Assembly: GCA_016302965.1 (NCBI GenBank)
Contig: JAEDMP010000018.1
Span: 1-34,127 of the forward strand
Direction: 5' to 3'
Source of the DNA: Bacteroidaceae bacterium
Lineage (GTDB): Bacteria; Bacteroidota; Bacteroidia; Bacteroidales; Bacteroidaceae
Length of the DNA: 34,127 nt
Positions 16,680-24,758 of this stretch are shown in pieces. The notes beneath the pieces were generated by a model. It searched no databases and was not told where the DNA came from. It saw only the letters and a list, made by a program, of their open reading frames with translations. The translations under genes and the position numbers were made by a program. The stretch's first letter is position 1. Every line of letters starts with the position of its first letter.

Positions 16680-19067
16680 ATGATACGCATACTATGCTTG
16701 CTTGGAGTGTGGTGGGGAGCCATGACAGCAGCTGCTGTTTCTGTTCAGTCCACCAGCAGTCACAACCGTCAGGAAGTGGCTGAGGTGACCTACGTGGGAT
16801 TGCGTCAAGGGATGCCCCATGTGAGGGCATTTGATGCTTTGCAAGACAAAAAAGGATATATTTGGTTTGCCTTGCGCGATGGCTTGGCCCGCTATGACGG
16901 CACACGTGCCAAACTCTTCAAGAGTACTCCCGGTGACGGCAGTCCGCTGCCCGATAATCGCATAGACCGTATCATGGAGGATGAGCAGGGGCATCTGCTC
17001 TGCAAAGTTTCAGATTGTTATTTCCGTTTCAATACCATCACCGAGCGTTTTGAAGTGCTCGACAAGCAACCCGTAAAGGTGCCTCCACGATATGAGCCTT
17101 CGGCAGAGATCCTGCAGCGCATCAGCAGGCTGCCGGAGTTCCAGCAGCATGAACTTTATATCATCTGTGAAGACCGCCAAAAGGGCTATTGGGTCAACTG
17201 TAACCGAGGAGTCTATCGCGTGGTCTTTATCCCCGAACCGCTGGCTCCACAACGCATCGGGACCGCCACCGAAGAGATTGTGAGAGGGCTGTTCCTGGAT
17301 TCCAGACAACGAATATGGATGGGCGACAAGAGCGGTGACCTCACCCTGTTTGACAAGAATGGAAAACTGCTCTGTTACCTCAATGAAAAGGGAGAGAAGA
17401 CCTCCGGCAAGTGCACGTTCGGAAGGATGGTGTACGCTTTTGCTGAGACAGCCGATGGCACCATCTGGATAGGTACACGTGAAAAAGGGCTCTTCAGACT
17501 CTATCATGAACGCCTGGAACAAATCCCGTCCTTTGCCGACAACGATGCCTATCAGATGGTCATCGACGGAAAAGGGAATCTCATCATCGCCTCGTTGAGT
17601 GGCGGTGTGTGGAAGATAACGAACCCCATGAGTGAGCAGCCTAAGGCCGTCTGTATCGCTCCCATCAAAAGAGTACGCTGTGTGCATGTAGTGAAAGGGC
17701 ATATCCTGCTCGTTGGCAGTGACCAGGGACTGTACACCTTGGATCTCAATCATCCCGAAAAAACCTATTTCACCAAACGCGGAAACAACCCTGGAAATGG
17801 TTTGCGCAGCAATGTCATCATGGGCATTGCCGAAGATGGGGCGGGACGGCTCTATCTCGCCACTTACGGCGGAGGACTGTCCTGCATACAGACCGACCAA
17901 CTCCTGAAAAACCAGTTGCCCGTTAAAACCTATACCACTGTTGACGGATTGGGCAGTGACATCTGTGTAGGACTGTCGAGTGACAGCGAGGGTAACCTCT
18001 ATATCATGGGCGAGGATGCCATTTCCAAATATTATTATGCCGACCGTCGTTTCAAGGTGAAACGCAAGGGACTCTTTGCCAAAGGTATCACCTTCTCCGA
18101 ATCCCATCCGCTGCCCTTGGGCAAGAACCGCTTGCTCATCGGAACCAATTATGGACACATCTTCCTGAATCTCGATTCGTTGCCCGAGTCGAGCTATGTG
18201 CCACCCATCTGCTTCTCCTGTCCCGATACCCTCACCCTTACGCCTTCCGACCCGCATCTGACGGTGGAGTGTGTGGCATTGGATTACAATAAGCAGGAAC
18301 CTATCTGCTACGCTTACCGACTGGAAGGAGTGGAAGCAGACTGGCATCTCACCTATCACCCCGTCATCAATTATGCCAATATCCCCCCTGGCACCTACCG
18401 ACTGCATGTGCGTTCCACCAATGGGGCTGGAGAGTGGGTCGACAACGGACGCGTGGTGCTGATACACCGGAAGGCCAAGCTCACCGAGACCACCTGGTTC
18501 TGGCTGCTCATCGGAGCCTTGACCTTCATGCTCCTGCTCCTGGCTGTGAAGGTGTTCCGCTATGTCATGGCGTTGCAGCGCGAATTGAAGGTGCAGGCAT
18601 CGGAGAGCAGCGAACGTATCGAGTATCTCAATGCCAAGATTCATGACTTGCTCTCGCGCAAGCCAGCGCCAATAGAGCCGGTGCCCCCTCTTGGGAAACC
18701 TGTGACAACCGATTCGGAAGACCATCGTTTCCGGCAGCAGTTGCTTGAATTTATCGAGAAAAACTATTCTGATTCAGAATTGGATGTCACCCGTTTCTGC
18801 AAGGCTTTCATTATGAGCCATACCAAATTCTATAATCTGGTGAAACAGTCGTTTGGGGTCTCGCCCAACAATCTCTTGCAGGATTTCCGCATCCGTCGGG
18901 CGGCACGTATGCTGGAGGGAGGAAAGGTCAGTGTGTCAGAGGCGGCTTACTCGTGTGGTTTCAGCGACCCTAAGTATTTTGCCCGTGTGTTCAAGAAAAT
19001 GATGGGCTGTCCCCCCTCTGAATACCCGAAAAAAGCTGTTTTGGAGGATAATCCCCCCATTTCGTAG
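16680..19067 (+). CDS. SusR-like membrane-bound AraC-family regulator without kinase or receiver
   Basis: The 795-residue product starts with an N-terminal signal/anchor (CLLGVWWGAMTAAA). The periplasmic sensor contains several two-component-regulator propeller repeats (GYIWFALRDGLARYDG, QRIWMGDKSGDLTLFD, GTIWIGTREKGLFRLY, GRLYLATYGGGLSCI), then a Y_Y_Y domain at about 530-595 (YAYRLEGVEADW, NIPPGTYRLHVRSTNGAGEW). One membrane segment lies at about 605-630 (FWLLIGALTFMLLLLAVKVF). Only about 50 coiled-coil-like residues separate it from an AraC/HTH_18 domain at about 681-785 (FYNLVKQSFGVSPNNLL, VSEAAYSCGFSDPKYFARVF). Hybrid two-component systems carry a histidine kinase and receiver between membrane and HTH; both are absent, so this resembles SusR-type one-component control. 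It sits between paralogs A and B, with its own promoter. Confidence 0.9.
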   Translation: MIRILCLLGVWWGAMTAAAVSVQSTSSHNRQEVAEVTYVGLRQGMPHVRAFDALQDKKGYIWFALRDGLARYDGTRAKLFKSTPGDGSPLPDNRIDRIMEDEQGHLLCKVSDCYFRFNTITERFEVLDKQPVKVPPRYEPSAEILQRISRLPEFQQHELYIICEDRQKGYWVNCNRGVYRVVFIPEPLAPQRIGTATEEIVRGLFLDSRQRIWMGDKSGDLTLFDKNGKLLCYLNEKGEKTSGKCTFGRMVYAFAETADGTIWIGTREKGLFRLYHERLEQIPSFADNDAYQMVIDGKGNLIIASLSGGVWKITNPMSEQPKAVCIAPIKRVRCVHVVKGHILLVGSDQGLYTLDLNHPEKTYFTKRGNNPGNGLRSNVIMGIAEDGAGRLYLATYGGGLSCIQTDQLLKNQLPVKTYTTVDGLGSDICVGLSSDSEGNLYIMGEDAISKYYYADRRFKVKRKGLFAKGITFSESHPLPLGKNRLLIGTNYGHIFLNLDSLPESSYVPPICFSCPDTLTLTPSDPHLTVECVALDYNKQEPICYAYRLEGVEADWHLTYHPVINYANIPPGTYRLHVRSTNGAGEWVDNGRVVLIHRKAKLTETTWFWLLIGALTFMLLLLAVKVFRYVMALQRELKVQASESSERIEYLNAKIHDLLSRKPAPIEPVPPLGKPVTTDSEDHRFRQQLLEFIEKNYSDSELDVTRFCKAFIMSHTKFYNLVKQSFGVSPNNLLQDFRIRRAARMLEGGKVSVSEAAYSCGFSDPKYFARVFKKMMGCPPSEYPKKAVLEDNPPIS

Positions 19068-19268
19068 GATTTTGCCCTCAATCTATCGCTTTTGTTATTA
19101 CTTTTGCAGCGTCAAAGTTTTAGAGAACTGCGGTTCCGTATAGAGCAAATAATAGTTATTACTACCTGAAACTAATCTTGATGAACAGCGGCAGTGCTCA
19201 CTGCCTGTGGGCGCTGCCACATCTTGATTTATTTTGGGGTTTCTGCAAAAAAATAATGCTTGCTATGC

Positions 19269-19299
19269 TTGGGGAATTCATGACTTTTTTGTATTTTTG
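19269..19299 (+). promoter_or_regulatory. Bacteroidota-type promoter of gene B
   Basis: TATTTTTG at 19292-19299 is an exact TAnnTTTG -7 box, and CTTG ending at 19271 is a near-match -33 element exactly 20 nt upstream. Transcription would start near 19306, giving a 5' leader of about 73 nt. Gene B thus has its own promoter, unlike gene A. Confidence 0.7.
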
Positions 19300-19306
19300 C
19301 AACACT

Positions 19307-19324
19307 TAGTCCTCCATAGGACTA
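19307..19324 (+). promoter_or_regulatory. Stem-loop at the predicted 5' end of the gene B mRNA
   Basis: TAGTCCT-CCAT-AGGACTA is a perfect 7-bp stem with a 4-nt loop. It starts at about the predicted transcription start. A hairpin at the very 5' end can protect an mRNA from decay, or the inverted repeat could be a protein-binding operator. Confidence 0.5.
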
Positions 19325-19378
19325 TTTGGTAGAAATCAAACGAAAAATCATTATAATTATCACCTAAAACAAAACAAC

Positions 19379-21982
19379 ATGAAGAGACTCTTTACTCTGG
19401 CATCTCTGATGCTCTTAGTTGCGCTGACGGCCAATGCCCAATGGCGCAAGACCTGGGACTTCTCAAAAGGTTATAGTGAGGAGACCAAGGCCAACCTCAA
19501 TGCCGACCCCAACTGGGTGTCGAACCGTACCGATGAAAATGGCGTGACCACCGGATGGAAAGACAATGCCAAGATGTACGGCACCCTGCAGGCCAACGGC
19601 GTGAACATCGCCGAACTGGAAGGTATTGACTTCGGCTCTACCGGACTCAGTGGAAACAGCAACTATCTGCTCGACCCCTCCTCCATCCGTGTGACCCGTA
19701 AGAAGCAGGAGTTCTCACTCCCCAAACTGGCAGCCGGACAGAAGGTGACCATCGTGGCCAAGTCGGCCAATACCACTGCAACCGACCGTGGTTTCAAGGG
19801 CAATGACAATATGGAATATATCGATGGTCCTGCCAATGGTATCTGTCTGGGACCTGACGGCTATCAGAAACTGGTATGGAAGGTGAAGGATGATGTGGAG
19901 GACTCTGTCGACATCAAGATTTCTACGGATGCCGGCGGTCTGGACATCCAGCTTATTATGATTGACGAAGGAGACGCTCCTGAAGTAGTGGAGGCCAAAA
20001 AGGTGGCTTATATCACCCGTTCGGAGACCTTGGACAGCGACTTCGCCTATATCATGCTCAGCGGTGCAACGGATGTGATGAATCTGACCACTATTGAGGC
20101 TTCTGCCGATGTGACACTCGACTCTCTGCTCGCTTACGATGCCGTGGTGGTTTCACCCTTTGTGACCGCCGCCGATGCCATGGTGCCGGTGCTGAAGAGC
20201 GCCATCGCCTACGAACCGATGGTCAACCTGAATGTGGGTCTCTATGAGGCCTGGGGATATGGCTCACCAGTGGTTACGGATGTGACCGCTCTCACTGTGG
20301 ATGAAACGGCTGCTGCCAATGCCCTCTATGAGGGACTACCGGATGCCGACGGACTCGAACTGATTACCGACGGAACGCTGACCGGTGTGAAGCTGGGTGA
20401 CTACTTTGCCAACGATACGGTGCTAGCCCATGCCGGCGATGCCGTGGCTGTGCATCTGCACAACCCCGCACGCAATGCCTATATCCTGCTGCCCTTCACC
20501 GCAGAGAATATCCTCGCTGCCGATGAGAACGCCATCAGTGTGCTGCCGCTGAATGCCGTACAGCTCGTGGCCGCCACCAAGAAGGACATCACCGCTGTGG
20601 GCACTCCCTCGCTCACCCAGGAGTTCTATGATAACGCTACCAAAGTGACGGCTACGGTAACCAACAAGGCTGCCAAGCTCTACTATACCATCGACGGTAC
20701 GGAGCCTACTGAGGCCAGCACCCTCTATACCGAGCCCTTCACACTGACCGCCCCAGCCACCGTACAGGCTATTGCTTATGCCGATGGTTATACCCCCAGC
20801 AAGGTGGCTTCGCTCGACGTCATCATCAAGTCTAAGGCCGCTGCTCCTGTCATTACAGCAGTGAACAACGCCGACAACACTGAGATTACACTCTCTTGCG
20901 CTACCGAGGATGTAGACATCTACTATAGCTACAACGCTATCGATGACCAGGCCTTCGCCCAGAAGTATACCGAGCCCATCGTGCTGCGTGAGGAGCCTTG
21001 CACCATCTATGCCTTTGCTGCAGGTGGCGACTATGTACAGTCGGAGATGAGCAGCCAGGCCATCTCTATCAACAGCATCAACGCACAGACCCTGCGTATC
21101 GACACCCTCGCTCATTTCGATGCCAACGAGACCGACTGGTTCGTGGACAACACCGAGAATGGCGGTACGGGCAAGGCTTCTGCCTACTACTACTGGGGCA
21201 AGAGTGCCTGGAGCTACTACTCTACCGAGGTTGACTACGAGGAGACCGTGAAGGATTCTGAGGGCAACGACTCCATCATCTATCACTACAAACCCGATGC
21301 AGCCGCTGTTCGCGTGGTTAACCCCAACAATGAGAATGGCTGGATCCTGAAGAGTGCCGGTCAGGTACTGACAGGTGAGTTGCAGCTGACCATTGAGTCC
21401 AAGGTGGGCAACGGTGCTACCGGCCGTTATGCCGAGACTGCTGAGGATATCCTTGGTGGCGTTCCCTCCAAGGGTGCGATTACCTTCGGTGGCAAGACCA
21501 GCGGCGAGCCTTATACCGGTGCTATCGAGTCGACCGTGAAGTTCACGGCTCCCTTCGACGTGGTGACCTATATCGGCAACGGTAACGGAAGTGGTGCCGC
21601 CATCATGCAGGTAGAGGTATCTGCCGACGGCGTGACCTGGGACAGCGTAGGTGTGGCCAAGATGGCCGGCACGCAGCGTTACTACAAGAAGACCCGCGTG
21701 AATGTGGAGAAGAGCGGCGAGTACTATGTACGCCTTGCCCAGGTGGGTGGTTCCACCAAGGCCCAGGTTTACGACGTATACGTGCTGAACAATGGTGAGA
21801 TTTCCCAGGCTTACGATCCCAACACGGGTATCGAGGGCATCAGCGGTTCTGCTGCTGAGGTGCTCCGCTCTGAGGTTTACAGCCTGAACGGTATGCGTAT
21901 GAACCAGCTCCAGAAGGGTCTGAACATCATCCGTCAGTATCGTGCCGACGGATCGGTGAAGACCGTGAAGGTACTGAAGTAA
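19379..21982 (+). CDS. Large secreted modular protein B, paralog of A
   Basis: The 867-residue product has a signal peptide (MKRLFTLASLMLLVALTANA) and the same module order as protein A. A WRKTWDFSKGYSEETKANL start and beta-sandwich cover about 20-205. The alpha/beta region lies at about 208-400 (VAYITRSETLDSDFAYIML, LDSLLAYDAVVVSP, YEPMVNLNVGLYEAWGYG). Two CHB_HEX_C-like repeats lie at about 421-484 (LYYTIDGTEPTEASTLYTEP) and 501-566, then a beta-sandwich and a sorting-like tail. Residues 523-865 are identical to protein A, while the N-terminal half is only moderately similar, so the two probably differ in what the N-terminal modules bind. No catalytic residues are recognisable. It follows the regulator, has its own promoter, and is closed by a terminator like that of gene A. 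Confidence 0.75.
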   Translation: MKRLFTLASLMLLVALTANAQWRKTWDFSKGYSEETKANLNADPNWVSNRTDENGVTTGWKDNAKMYGTLQANGVNIAELEGIDFGSTGLSGNSNYLLDPSSIRVTRKKQEFSLPKLAAGQKVTIVAKSANTTATDRGFKGNDNMEYIDGPANGICLGPDGYQKLVWKVKDDVEDSVDIKISTDAGGLDIQLIMIDEGDAPEVVEAKKVAYITRSETLDSDFAYIMLSGATDVMNLTTIEASADVTLDSLLAYDAVVVSPFVTAADAMVPVLKSAIAYEPMVNLNVGLYEAWGYGSPVVTDVTALTVDETAAANALYEGLPDADGLELITDGTLTGVKLGDYFANDTVLAHAGDAVAVHLHNPARNAYILLPFTAENILAADENAISVLPLNAVQLVAATKKDITAVGTPSLTQEFYDNATKVTATVTNKAAKLYYTIDGTEPTEASTLYTEPFTLTAPATVQAIAYADGYTPSKVASLDVIIKSKAAAPVITAVNNADNTEITLSCATEDVDIYYSYNAIDDQAFAQKYTEPIVLREEPCTIYAFAAGGDYVQSEMSSQAISINSINAQTLRIDTLAHFDANETDWFVDNTENGGTGKASAYYYWGKSAWSYYSTEVDYEETVKDSEGNDSIIYHYKPDAAAVRVVNPNNENGWILKSAGQVLTGELQLTIESKVGNGATGRYAETAEDILGGVPSKGAITFGGKTSGEPYTGAIESTVKFTAPFDVVTYIGNGNGSGAAIMQVEVSADGVTWDSVGVAKMAGTQRYYKKTRVNVEKSGEYYVRLAQVGGSTKAQVYDVYVLNNGEISQAYDPNTGIEGISGSAAEVLRSEVYSLNGMRMNQLQKGLNIIRQYRADGSVKTVKVLK
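20945..21972 (+). repeat. 1028-bp perfect direct repeat, copy 2 (3' part of gene B)
   Basis: This is identical to 15431-16458 over its full length. Both copies are in the same orientation and reading frame. The intervening DNA contains the gene A terminator, the whole regulator gene and the 5' part of gene B, so homologous recombination would delete 5514 bp while leaving an intact gene A. Confidence 0.97.
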
Positions 21983-22014
21983 ACATCCGCTATCTCTTCT
22001 GATGAGATAATACG

Positions 22015-22049
22015 GGAATCCCAGATTGCCCAGTGCAGTCTGGGATTCC
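22015..22049 (+). terminator. Terminator hairpin of gene B
   Basis: GGAATCCCAGA (22015-22025) pairs with TCTGGGATTCC (22039-22049) around a 13-nt loop. The hairpin is nearly identical to the gene A terminator, including the loop (TTGCCCAGTGCAG versus TTGCCCCGTGCAG). The downstream tract is TTCATACTT rather than a strong T-run. A second small stem, TATCTC/GAGATA, precedes it at 21991-22009. Confidence 0.7.
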
Positions 22050-22111
22050 TTCATACTTGGAATGCCTATAACGAAAAACCTTATTTATTGTTCTCCAAAA
22101 CGTAAAAACAA

Positions 22112-24700
22112 ATGAAACTAAGAAGAACTGTTATAGGGCTGTTGGTTGGCTTTTGTGCCTGTCCTGCCCTTGCCGAAAACCACCATCTGTTATGGTACGA
22201 CCAGCCTGCCCACCACTGGGTGGAAGCCTTGCCCTTGGGCAATGGCCGACTGGGAGCCATGGTCTATGGTGGTGTGGAGAGTGACACCATCCAGCTGAAT
22301 GAAGATACCTTCTGGAGCGGTTCCCCCTACAACAACTACAATCCCAAGGCATTGGCTGTCCTGCCTGCCATCCGCGAGGCCATCAGCCAGGGTGACTATG
22401 CCCGTGCCCAATATCTCTCCATGCACCACATCACAGCCGACCGTGACCTCACTGCCCATGGCATGATGTATGAGTCGGTGGGTAATCTGATTTTCAGTTA
22501 TCCCCATCAGCAGGCAACGGATTACCGCCGCCAGTTGGACATCAGCGATGCGGTGGCACAGGTGACGTATCGCTCTAATGGGGTGGGGTATGAGCGCGAG
22601 TGTTTCACCTCGTTTACCGACAGCGTCACCCTCATCCGTTTGAAGGCAGACCATACCGGTAAACTATCCTTCAACCTCTCCTTCATCGGCCCGCTTAAAC
22701 GGCAACGTGTAACGGCACAGGTGTCGCAACTGGGAGACGGGCTTCTGAGGGTGTTCAGTTATCCCACGGAATCCCATGCAGAGAATATCCCTAACGGATT
22801 GCATTGCACCACGTTCATCCAGGTCATCCCCAAGGGGGGAAGTATGAAGGGAAACGATGGCACCATCCGGGTAGAGAATGCCACTGAGGCTGTAGTTATC
22901 GTGAGTTCTGCCACCAACTTCGAACGTTATGACCGCATCACGGGCGATGCCGATGCCAAGGCGTTGCGCCATCTGCAGCGCTACCTCCAAAAGGGAGATG
23001 CTTCTGTCGTCTACGCAGCAGCCAAGCAGGCGCACCAGGACTACTATCACCGCCAGTTCGACCGCGTGAAGCTCGATATGGGACATAACGAACAGCAGGA
23101 GAAGAAGCCCACGGATGTGCGCATCAAGGAGTATAGCGAGAGCCATGACCCGGGACTCACGGCCACTTATTTCCAGTTTGGCCGCTATCTGCTCATCTCC
23201 TCGTCGCAACCGGGTACCCAGCCTGCCAATCTGCAGGGTATATGGAATCCTGATGCCGATCAATATCCGGCCTGGGATTCGAAGTACACCACCAATATCA
23301 ATGTGGAGATGAACTACTGGCCAGCAGAGGTGACACAACTCAGCGAGTGCCATGCCCCCTTCCTGCAACTCGTCAAGGAAGTGAGCGTTACGGGCAGACA
23401 GTCGGCCAACCGCATGTATGGCGCACGCGGATGGACCCTCCATCACAATACCGACCTCTGGCGTTCGACGGGTTCCGTCGACTATGCTTCCTGCAGTGTG
23501 TGGCCCACCTGCAATGCGTGGTTCTGCTCGCATCTGTGGGAACATTTCCTCTTTACCGGTGACAGAGACTTCCTGGCCGATACCGCCTATCCGATCATGG
23601 CGGAGGCATGCCGTTTCTATCTTGACTTCCTGGTCAAGGATACCAAGACGGGGTACCTTGTCGCCTCGCCGTCCACCTCGCCTGAGAATCATCCTGGATT
23701 CAAGAAATACCACGACGAACTATTCAATAAGGACATGGCACCGGCCATCTTTGCCGGGGTTGCCATGGACAACCAGATGATTTATGACCTGTTCTATACC
23801 ACCCGCCAGGCGGCCGATCTCTTGGGTATAGACCGTCACTTTGCCGACAGCCTGGATGACGTGCGACGTCAGCTGCCGCCGATGATGGTGGGGCAGTATG
23901 GCCAGATGCAGGAATGGCTGGAAGACTGGGACCGCGAGACATCGGGCCATCGTCATGTCTCCCACCTCTGGTGTGCCTATCCAGGACGTCAAGTCTCGCC
24001 TTATGCCCAACCCGAGGCCGCCTCGGCTGTGAAGAAGTCGCTCGTGGGACGTGGTGATGCCTCCCGTGGATGGTCGATGGGCTGGAAGGTGTGTCTCTGG
24101 GCACGTCTGCTCGACGGTAACCATGCCCTGAAGCTCATCAAGAACCAGCTGAAACTGAAACCCTCTACCGCAACGATACGCGACCAGGATGGCGGCACCT
24201 ATGCCAATATGTTTGATGCCCATCCTCCTTTCCAGATTGACGGCAACTTCGGCTGTACGGCGGGAATTGCAGAGATGCTGGTGCAGAGCCATGACGGTAC
24301 GGTGCATCTGCTGCCCGCCCTTCCCGATGAATGGCAGGAAGGTGAGGTGAGCGGACTCTGTACACGGGGAGGTTTCGTGATTGAACGGATGAACTGGAAA
24401 CAAGGCAGACTGGTATCGGTCACCATCCGTTCTGTCCTGGGTGGCAATCTGCGTCTGCGCACCCAGCAGAAGCTCAAACTGCAATCAGTGGTGGCCGATG
24501 GTTCCGCTTCGTCTGCCAGCAAGAAGACCAGCCGCCTGAAACAGGCCAAGGGCAGCAATCCCAATCCGTTGATGCAGGCCTACGAGATGCCAGCCCCCGT
24601 AGTGAAGGATGCTTCCCGACTGCTGCCGCTCTCACTGGCTCCCACCCATTGTTACGACCTGATGACCCAAGCAGGCACCCTCATCACCCTGGTGCCTTGA
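22112..24700 (+). CDS. GH95 family alpha-L-fucosidase, periplasmic
   Basis: The 862-residue product would release terminal L-fucose (classically alpha-1,2-linked) by an inverting mechanism; some GH95 members act on alpha-L-galactosides instead. A signal peptide (LLVGFCACPALA) implies export without a lipobox. The N-terminal GH95 domain (LPLGNGRLGAMVYGG, IQLNEDTFWSGSPY) is followed by the (alpha/alpha)6 barrel with YTTNINVEMNYWPAE (Asn395 and Asn397), MQEWLEDWDRE (Glu601), HRHVSHLW and FQIDGNFGCTAG (Asp710). These match the positions of the catalytic Asn, Glu and Asp residues known in the bifidobacterial enzyme AfcA. Length is normal for the family. It follows the gene B terminator by 62 bp; I see no good -7 box there, only TTATTTATTG, so its promoter is unresolved. 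Confidence 0.93.
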   Translation: MKLRRTVIGLLVGFCACPALAENHHLLWYDQPAHHWVEALPLGNGRLGAMVYGGVESDTIQLNEDTFWSGSPYNNYNPKALAVLPAIREAISQGDYARAQYLSMHHITADRDLTAHGMMYESVGNLIFSYPHQQATDYRRQLDISDAVAQVTYRSNGVGYERECFTSFTDSVTLIRLKADHTGKLSFNLSFIGPLKRQRVTAQVSQLGDGLLRVFSYPTESHAENIPNGLHCTTFIQVIPKGGSMKGNDGTIRVENATEAVVIVSSATNFERYDRITGDADAKALRHLQRYLQKGDASVVYAAAKQAHQDYYHRQFDRVKLDMGHNEQQEKKPTDVRIKEYSESHDPGLTATYFQFGRYLLISSSQPGTQPANLQGIWNPDADQYPAWDSKYTTNINVEMNYWPAEVTQLSECHAPFLQLVKEVSVTGRQSANRMYGARGWTLHHNTDLWRSTGSVDYASCSVWPTCNAWFCSHLWEHFLFTGDRDFLADTAYPIMAEACRFYLDFLVKDTKTGYLVASPSTSPENHPGFKKYHDELFNKDMAPAIFAGVAMDNQMIYDLFYTTRQAADLLGIDRHFADSLDDVRRQLPPMMVGQYGQMQEWLEDWDRETSGHRHVSHLWCAYPGRQVSPYAQPEAASAVKKSLVGRGDASRGWSMGWKVCLWARLLDGNHALKLIKNQLKLKPSTATIRDQDGGTYANMFDAHPPFQIDGNFGCTAGIAEMLVQSHDGTVHLLPALPDEWQEGEVSGLCTRGGFVIERMNWKQGRLVSVTIRSVLGGNLRLRTQQKLKLQSVVADGSASSASKKTSRLKQAKGSNPNPLMQAYEMPAPVVKDASRLLPLSLAPTHCYDLMTQAGTLITLVP

Positions 24701-24709
24701 ACCTGAAAA

Positions 24710-24757
24710 GGCGGGGTGTCCCTTCTGAAACAGAATAGGGCACCCCGCCATGTTTTT
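24710..24757 (+). terminator. Strong intrinsic terminator between convergent genes
   Basis: GGCGGGGTG (24710-24718) pairs with CACCCCGCC (24741-24749), extended inward by TCCC/GGG. TTTTT follows at 24753-24757. It lies between the end of the GH95 gene and the stop of the minus-strand MORN/Sel1 gene. On the minus strand the stem is followed by CTTTTC, so it may serve both directions. Confidence 0.9.
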
Positions 24758-24758
24758 G

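Larger units (their letters stand above)
19068..19378 (+). other. 311-bp regulatory intergenic region before gene B
   Basis: No gene is apparent here. TACTTTTG at 19099-19106 is an exact -7 match, but its nearest TTTG (19071-19074) is 24 nt away, so promoter activity is uncertain. At 19190-19218 the same left arm can form two exclusive hairpins: GGCAGT/ACTGCC (19190-19205), or GGCAGTGCTC with GGGCGCTGCC (19190-19218, two G-U pairs). The second is followed by a T-rich stretch, so this may be the terminator of the regulator gene or an attenuator. The better promoter and a 5'-end hairpin lie at 19269-19324. Confidence 0.55.

Noticed and set aside
20423..22054. Long minus-strand open frame (543 codons) opposite gene B, also present in part opposite gene A
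   Set aside because: Its repetition is explained by the 1028-bp duplicate; the composition is that of an antisense shadow and no start context or promoter fits.
22057..22090. Promoter for the GH95 gene (CTTGG and TTATTTATTG)
   Set aside because: The -7 element does not match TAnnTTTG and the spacing is off, so it was not listed as a feature.
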